From positions 248,001 to 312,000 of the forward strand of contig NW_011887297.1 of assembly GCF_000151315.2 (NCBI RefSeq): a DNA stretch of 64,000 nt, read 5' to 3'. The notes beneath the pieces are model-generated. The model did not search any database, had not been told where the DNA came from, and worked only from the letters and a program-made list of their open reading frames with translations. Made by a program: the position numbers and the translations under genes. How positions within the stretch are numbered: position 1 is the first letter of the stretch; each line of letters opens with the position of its first letter. This document shows, in pieces, positions 58,957 to 64,000 of this stretch. Source of the DNA: Capsaspora owczarzaki ATCC 30864. Its lineage: Eukaryota > Opisthokonta > Filasterea.

Positions 58957-61027
58957 ATGGGTCGGTCATCATCCGTCCGCGGAACGAGCCGGTCTGCGTC
59001 GTCCCTCGCCGCACTGACCGAGGACGCCGCCGATGCCGCCTCATCCGCTTCATACCAGCAGCATCAGCAACACTACTTTGGCACCAGCGAGCTCAGCCCG
59101 CCCCAGCGACAGGCGGTTGGCGGCTACGGAGGCAGCCAGCCAGCACTCGTTGCAGCGACGCCAAACGTCTCGCCGTCGAGCCCCTTCCGCCCGCGCGCCA
59201 TGACGCTGCCCAGCATGCCGCACCAGCCGATCGTGCTTGGCGCTACACACGCACTGGACTATGCGGCGGCCGCGCCAGACACCGCCGAGCAGCAGGCTGG
59301 TTTGACAGCAAGCAGCAGAGCCGGCCCCACGCAGCAATTGTCGGCCTGGCTCGAGCGTCACCACAACCCGACCCAAGAGCGGCTGGCTCGCCTGGGCGGC
59401 GGCGACGCTTCTACCATGCTCCTGCCCCCACCCCGCGAGGCTGACGAGACCGACGAGCTCGCCTACCTCGAGCAGGCCAACCTGTCAATGGTGCCTGACG
59501 CCGTTGCTGCGAATGCTGCTGACGCTGTTGCTGTTGGCACAATGCAACTGCAGCCGTTCCTGTTCGATGCTGCGTCCGTGGTCGTGAACATGAATCTCGA
59601 TGCTACTGCAAGCGGCGGCGAAGAGGACCAAGCAGGGGCCTCCGAGGCGGCCGTGTTCGGTCGAACCCCGCTGCAGCGAAGCCAAGCGCGCCGAAATCAC
59701 CCTCGACCCACGGCTGCCGCCGCCGCCGCCGGTGGTTCCGCGCCGTATAATGTGACCGCCAACGCAGTGGCTTCAGCGTCCTATGCATCACGACCAGGCG
59801 TGGACTATTATGGCGAGCACGATTACGGGACCTTCTCCTCGACGATGCACGGTGGCGGGCTTGCTGCAACCTCGTCCAAAATTCGACCGTCTGCCGCCCC
59901 ACGGCAGCGCAGGCAGGCCGTTTCGCCAAACTGCCCCTACCTCTCTCAGTTCAAGGAGCAGCAGTTCCGCAAAATGTGCGAGGCCGGAAACTATCTCGAG
60001 GTGCTCGAGTTGATCAACTCTGGCGTCAACGTCAACGCGGCCGACACCAAGAAGCGCACCGCGCTGCACTTTGCCTGCTCCCGCGGTCACAAGACGGTCG
60101 TCGAGCTGCTCATCAGCCGCGGCGTGCGTCTCAACGCCAGCGATGTGAATGGAAACACGGCACTACACCTTGCCAGTGTCATGCACAAGACGGAAATCAT
60201 TACGCTTCTGCTCAAGGCCGGATGCGACGCCAACGCGCTGGACGCGTTCGGCAAGACTCCCATCCACTATGCCAAGGGGCGCATTGCTCTGCTCCGGCGT
60301 CAGGTGATTCAACCGGAAGATGTGTCCAAGGCCTACAAGCATCTGCAAGAGGTTTGTGTTTTTTATTTTTGCTGTTGGGTTTGTTTGTCTCAGTCTGTTT
60401 GGCTCTCGTCGCTGTTGATCTAACCCCTCTCTACCTTGTGTCTGCAACCATTGTTGTGTGTATCACCATGCGCAGATTGTCGACTTGTTGCGAGCTTACA
60501 TGGCTCGCCAGCAGCAGGAGGGAACCTCCGAGCTGGATGAGCTTGCCGCGCAACTCGAGGGCGTCTCCACCAAGGACGACTTTGACGAGCTGTCTGATTT
60601 GCTTGATGGGTTTATGACCATGTCGCTCTCGCGCCAGGGCTTCACCACCATGATGGGCGAGCTGACCATCGAGTCGGTTGTGGCCACCTCGCACGAAGGG
60701 CTCAAGAGTGCTGTCAAAGCTGGCGAGAAGCAGCAGCGCGCCGAGCTCAAGCAGCAGCAAGACCAGCTTCTCATGATTCAGCAACAGCAAACACAAGAAC
60801 AGCAGCAGCAGCAGCAGTTTCAGTCGGACGCATTCGGGCTCGCGCTTCAGCCAAAACCCCAGGATTTGTCCAACAAGCTTGCGCTCGAGCTGGAGCCGCA
60901 GCAGCTCCTCTCTCCAAGCCACTCACACCCGAATAGTGCTTTATTTTCCCCTGTCGACATGGCACCGTCCATCATCACCGTTCAGGCCAGTTTGTTGACC
61001 CCGTCGCCTTCCAGTGACTGGCAATAA
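58957..61027 (+). CDS. ANKRD54: Ankyrin repeat protein ANKRD54
   Basis: Exons 58957-60351 and 60476-61027, 648 aa (human about 300). The C-terminal core matches ANKRD54: a leading helix (KMCEAGNYLEVLELINSG), ankyrin repeats (RTALHFACSRGHKTVVELL, GNTALHLASVMHKTEIITLL, FGKTPIHYAKG), then the diagnostic tail IVDLLRAYMARQ, LDELAAQLEGVSTKDDFDEL and DLLDGFMTMSLSRQ. In mammals this is a nucleus-cytoplasm shuttling adaptor that binds Lyn and HCLS1. The first ~330 residues (Ala/Ser/Gln-rich) and the last ~80 (Gln-rich QQQQ runs) are low-complexity additions. Its presence with tyrosine-motif receptors suggests a signalling adaptor role, but that is inference. Confidence 0.9.
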
Positions 61028-61193
61028 TGTTTTGATTCTTTCCGTATCGTCTTTCGTTTGTCTCTCTTTTTCTTTTCAAACCTCATGTATTCTACCACTT
61101 CTTTGCCTCGTGTACTTTTATCCTGTCGCACTTTCTTTTGTTTGAGACACAGCACGCATAATAATTTATTGATGCTGACAAAACGCACATTGT

Positions 61194-62466
61194 TCATGAA
61201 TCATAGTCTTCGTCTTCTTCTTTAGGCTGCTTGTTGGTCGATGCCGTTGGCACTGGTGCACGAGGCATTGCGACGGTGGGGGATACCAGAGGAGCTGGCG
61301 TCCCGAGCACCGGAGCTGACGACGAGGACGACTGGAAGTTCACAAACGCGAACGGTGCTACCGGCGCAGCGTCGGAGGATGAAGATGATGATGCTAATGA
61401 TGATGACGATGACGAGGATGGTGGTGCAGGGGCTGCAGCCGTTTTGCCCTTTTGACCGTGCACGGTTGCAGGTTTGCTTGGTCGTCGTTTCCTTGGTTTT
61501 TGATCTTCATCGTCGCTGTCCGCCTCCCAATCATCGCCGTCACTGTCAGAGTCGTCGACCGCTTCTGCTTTGCTCGGCTTGCTCGCTTGATCGTCTTCCG
61601 AGCGAGCCTTTCGAGGACGTTTAGCGCGTGATTCCTTGGCTGCTGCTGCTCCAGTTCTGATGTGTCGGGGCGTGCAAGTCAGAACCGATACAAACGTTTG
61701 AACATGACACAATGGCGTGCTTGACAAAACGAACATACTTTGGTTTGGATTCCTGTCCAGGAGGAGGGAGATCGGGCGCCTTTGCCACAATGTCCGCCAG
61801 AAAGTCAAACATTTGGTTGGTTTTCACGCACTCCTTGCTGCAGATTGTGGTGACACACACAGAAGATCGAGTGAATGTTGGTAAGCCACTTTTAGCAGGA
61901 AACAACGGAGAAACGACTGAGAAATCGAGATCAATGCCATCGCTGTCGGACGACATTGGGTGCAAAGTGCAAAAAGCGTGCGTTACAGATGGGCTGGTGT
62001 GATGGTTCGCGTGTCACGATCCTTGGCGACTTGGTTGAGCTGCTTTAGCAGGTGCTGCATGAACAGTTCAGCTGCTTTGCCTGCGGTTGCGCAGCGGTGT
62101 TACAGTACGAAGCGAAAGCGAGAACAGAGCGAGTGAGCGGGATCCAAGTGTCCTGCGAATTCCCTGTCCCCGCCGCCCACCGGGATGTGGAGCAGTAGTG
62201 GCAACAAACACAACCGATCACTCGACAAGACCAACGGCGCATGCGAGAGTGCGGGTGGGGGGATGGGGCGTACCGACGGAGACTGCGGCGCCTTGAGCAA
62301 TCTTGCCAACCTCGTCGTCCTTCTGCATCATTCGCTTGATGCGCGCCTGAATCACGCAGCAGCACGAGCAACTCAACAAGTGAGACATTCATCAACAATA
62401 AGCAGAAGGCAGTGCAGTGCTTATTACAAGTGGGAACTTGGCGAAAGTAGCTGCTTTTCCCTTCAT
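61194..62466 (-). CDS. DRAP1: NC2-alpha transcription corepressor (DRAP1)
   Basis: Histone-fold subunit that pairs with Dr1/NC2-beta, binds TBP on DNA and blocks TFIIA/TFIIB entry. Exons in sense order: 62466-62428, 62346-62274, 62080-61987, 61837-61739, 61656-61194; 255 aa, phases consistent. Start MKGKAATFAKFPLARIKRMM (human: ARFPPARIKKIM). The histone fold continues with QKDDEVGKIAQGAAVSVG, KAAELFMQHLLKQLNQVAKD and TRTITPAHLKEC, then the family motif QMFDFLADIVAKAPDL. The tail is acidic and basic (SDSDGDDWEADSDDED, KPRKRRPSK), Ser-rich, and ends EEDEDYDS, nearly the same as the human C-terminus. Head-to-head with GMPPB across 161 bp and convergent with ANKRD54. Confidence 0.95.
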
Positions 62467-62627
62467 CTTCTCAACTCTGTAATGGAAAAGCAACGAGAAA
62501 AAGACTGAGGATGGACCATGTTAATGGAATACACATTGTTGCACATTTTCCACTTCTCAGACTCTGAGAATTTTCCTTGTCTCAGCATCAGTCTTTTTTT
62601 TTTTTTTCTTGGAGTCATTTTTTTGCA
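62467..62627. promoter_or_regulatory. Compact bidirectional promoter DRAP1 / GMPPB
   Basis: Only 161 bp separate the two start codons, so both promoters and both 5' leaders must share this stretch. It contains a repeated CTCAGACTCTGAGA-like palindromic piece near 62556-62570 and a T-run at 62596-62607. No TATA box is obvious. Confidence 0.6.
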
Positions 62628-64000
62628 ATGAAGGCGTTGATTCTTGTTGGTGGATTTGGAACGCGGCTGCGGCCGTTGACGCTTGGTCTGCCCAAGCCAT
62701 TGGTTGAGTTTGCCAACAAGCCAATGCTTCTGCACCAAGTGGAAGCGCTCGTCAAGGTAAACAAGAGCGAGGGGGAGAGAGAGAGAGGGAAGGACAACCA
62801 GAGTTGCAGCAAAACGCCTAACGCATACCGGGTTGACCTCCGCACAGCAGTATAAACTGAATGACTTATTACAACGTGGGAGCATGGTGTCACTGAGTGT
62901 GCAACAAAGGGGACGTATGAACGACGAACTGAGCGTAACAAAGACAAAAAGTGCGCAGTGAATACAACTGAGGCGACCAGGATTTGAGCGTTGAGTTTGA
63001 TCTGCCAAACGGAGGGAAAGGGAGGGGGTGGGGGTTGGTTTGGTTGACAGAACGAGCTGAACGCGAAGAACGAAGCGAGAGTGAGAGCGAGAGTGAGTGA
63101 GTGAGAGAGAGAGGGGTTGGACGAAAAAAATCAAATAAAATAATAAAAATAATACTTCGCAATGGAAATCCTATACCAAAAAAAAAAAAAAAAAAAAAAA
63201 AGAAAAAGAAAAAAAAAAAAGGGAAACGGAATGGAAGCATCGCAGTGTGAGGTAGGAAAAACGCGAAGGGAGGAACAACTCTGGTATGGCCACAACTTCC
63301 AACTGGAGAGAGAGAAGTGGGCGTTGAGTCATCCTCTCAACTCTGGCGACGCGATCCGTGCGGCTGGAAGAGCAGCACAGTGGGGGAATGGGGAATGGGA
63401 AAACACGGGAGACTCGGCAGATCATAAGGCCAGGCGACCTTCTCTGTAGTCCATCGTCCAACTGCAGCATCTACTCTCCCCTGCCCCGTCCCACCTCGCA
63501 CCGCATTCTCACAGCAGTGGCTCAGTCGAGCGGAAGTCAATCGGGCGTTCGAGAGGGACAAAGTGATCAGAACATCCAAACTCAATACGCAACCCTACTG
63601 CATTATGACGTGGCTCAACTCCCCGCTCTCATTGTCTTACATGATGCCAACAACTCATTGCTTGTTTGGTTTGATTTTCTGTGCAGGCTGGCGTCACGCA
63701 TGTCATTCTGGCTGTCAACTACCGCGCCGAGGTCATGGAGAAGGAGCTCCGGTCATTTGAGCAAACGGTAATGCAAAAAAAAAAGCACTCATTTTGTTGG
63801 CATGATGACATTGCAACGCTCATCCCTTGCAATGTACACGTTGTTGGTTGTGACAGTACAACATCAAGATCAGCATCTCGCAAGAAACAGAGCCGTTGGG
63901 CACAGGTCAGTCGTCGTTGTTGACGTTAGGAAATTTGCATGACTCGTCTTGGCTTTTCGCGTTTGCCAAGCTGATTTGTGCATCATGCCGAGATGGAGCA
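62628..64000 (+). CDS. GMPPB: GDP-mannose pyrophosphorylase, 5' part
   Basis: Makes GDP-mannose from mannose-1-phosphate and GTP for N-glycans, GPI anchors and O-mannosylation. The window holds exons 62628-62756, 63687-63767 and 63857-63905 (86 codons, ending in phase 1); the gene continues past the right edge. The start is [20 protein letters not shown] with the nucleotidyltransferase signature [11 protein letters not shown] and KP ([13 protein letters not shown]), then [20 protein letters not shown] and [16 protein letters not shown], all as in GMPPB/Mpg1. Intron 1 (930 nt) is the longest intron in the window; it carries A-runs near 63180-63220 and no recognised internal gene. Confidence 0.95.

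Overview
The window is nuclear DNA of an intron-rich, gene-dense unicellular eukaryote. Protein-coding genes have short spliceosomal introns (mostly 60-250 nt, GT..AG), short intergenic gaps full of long T/A homopolymers, and both strands are used. The gene set (SMG1 with a full PIKK kinase and FATC tail, a classical dynamin with PH, GED and proline-rich domains, DRAP1, ANKRD54, sideroflexin, CPT2, MGAT4, a PH-RasGEF, and a receptor-like protein with a tyrosine-motif tail), together with a Brl1/Brr6 nuclear-envelope protein that animals lack, fits a unicellular relative of animals (holozoan). A filasterean such as Capsaspora is my best guess; this is an inference from gene content, not a database match.

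Layout, left to right: TSEN2 (tRNA-splicing endonuclease catalytic subunit, minus) is head-to-head with MIA40/CHCHD4 (plus). Next come a Brl1/Brr6-type protein (plus), CPT2 (minus), a membrane-anchored short-chain dehydrogenase (minus), a leucine-rich-repeat receptor-like protein (plus), a solitary 5S rRNA gene (plus), sideroflexin (minus), the mitochondrial phosphate carrier SLC25A3 (plus), a membrane-anchored DHH phosphatase of the PPX1/prune type (plus), a C2-domain protein (plus) and NEMF/Rqc2 (minus, 15 exons). A tandem pair of identical tRNA-Val(AAC) genes and a small unrecognised gene follow. The 12-kb, nearly intronless SMG1 gene occupies 30.7-42.8 kb (minus). After it lie dynamin (plus), an ArfGAP-PX fusion gene (minus), a PH-RasGEF (plus, 12 exons), MGAT4 (plus), ANKRD54 (plus), DRAP1/NC2-alpha (minus) and the 5' part of GMPPB (plus, runs off the window).

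There is no operon-like functional grouping. Themes recur by chance or loosely: mitochondrial proteins (MIA40, CPT2, sideroflexin, SLC25A3), RNA and protein quality control (TSEN2, SMG1, NEMF), membrane traffic (dynamin, ArfGAP-PX), glycan synthesis (MGAT4, GMPPB) and signalling (RasGEF, tyrosine-tail receptor). Exon models were built by hand from splice sites, reading phase and family similarity. Every multi-exon model listed keeps frame throughout. The items most worth a second look are the receptor-like protein with an ITAM-like, seven-tyrosine tail and one exon per LRR; the AGFG-type ArfGAP fused to a PX domain; a 37-nt catalytic micro-exon in TSEN2; and the tandem tRNA-Val pair. I saw no CRISPR array and no recognisable transposon or virus-derived element.
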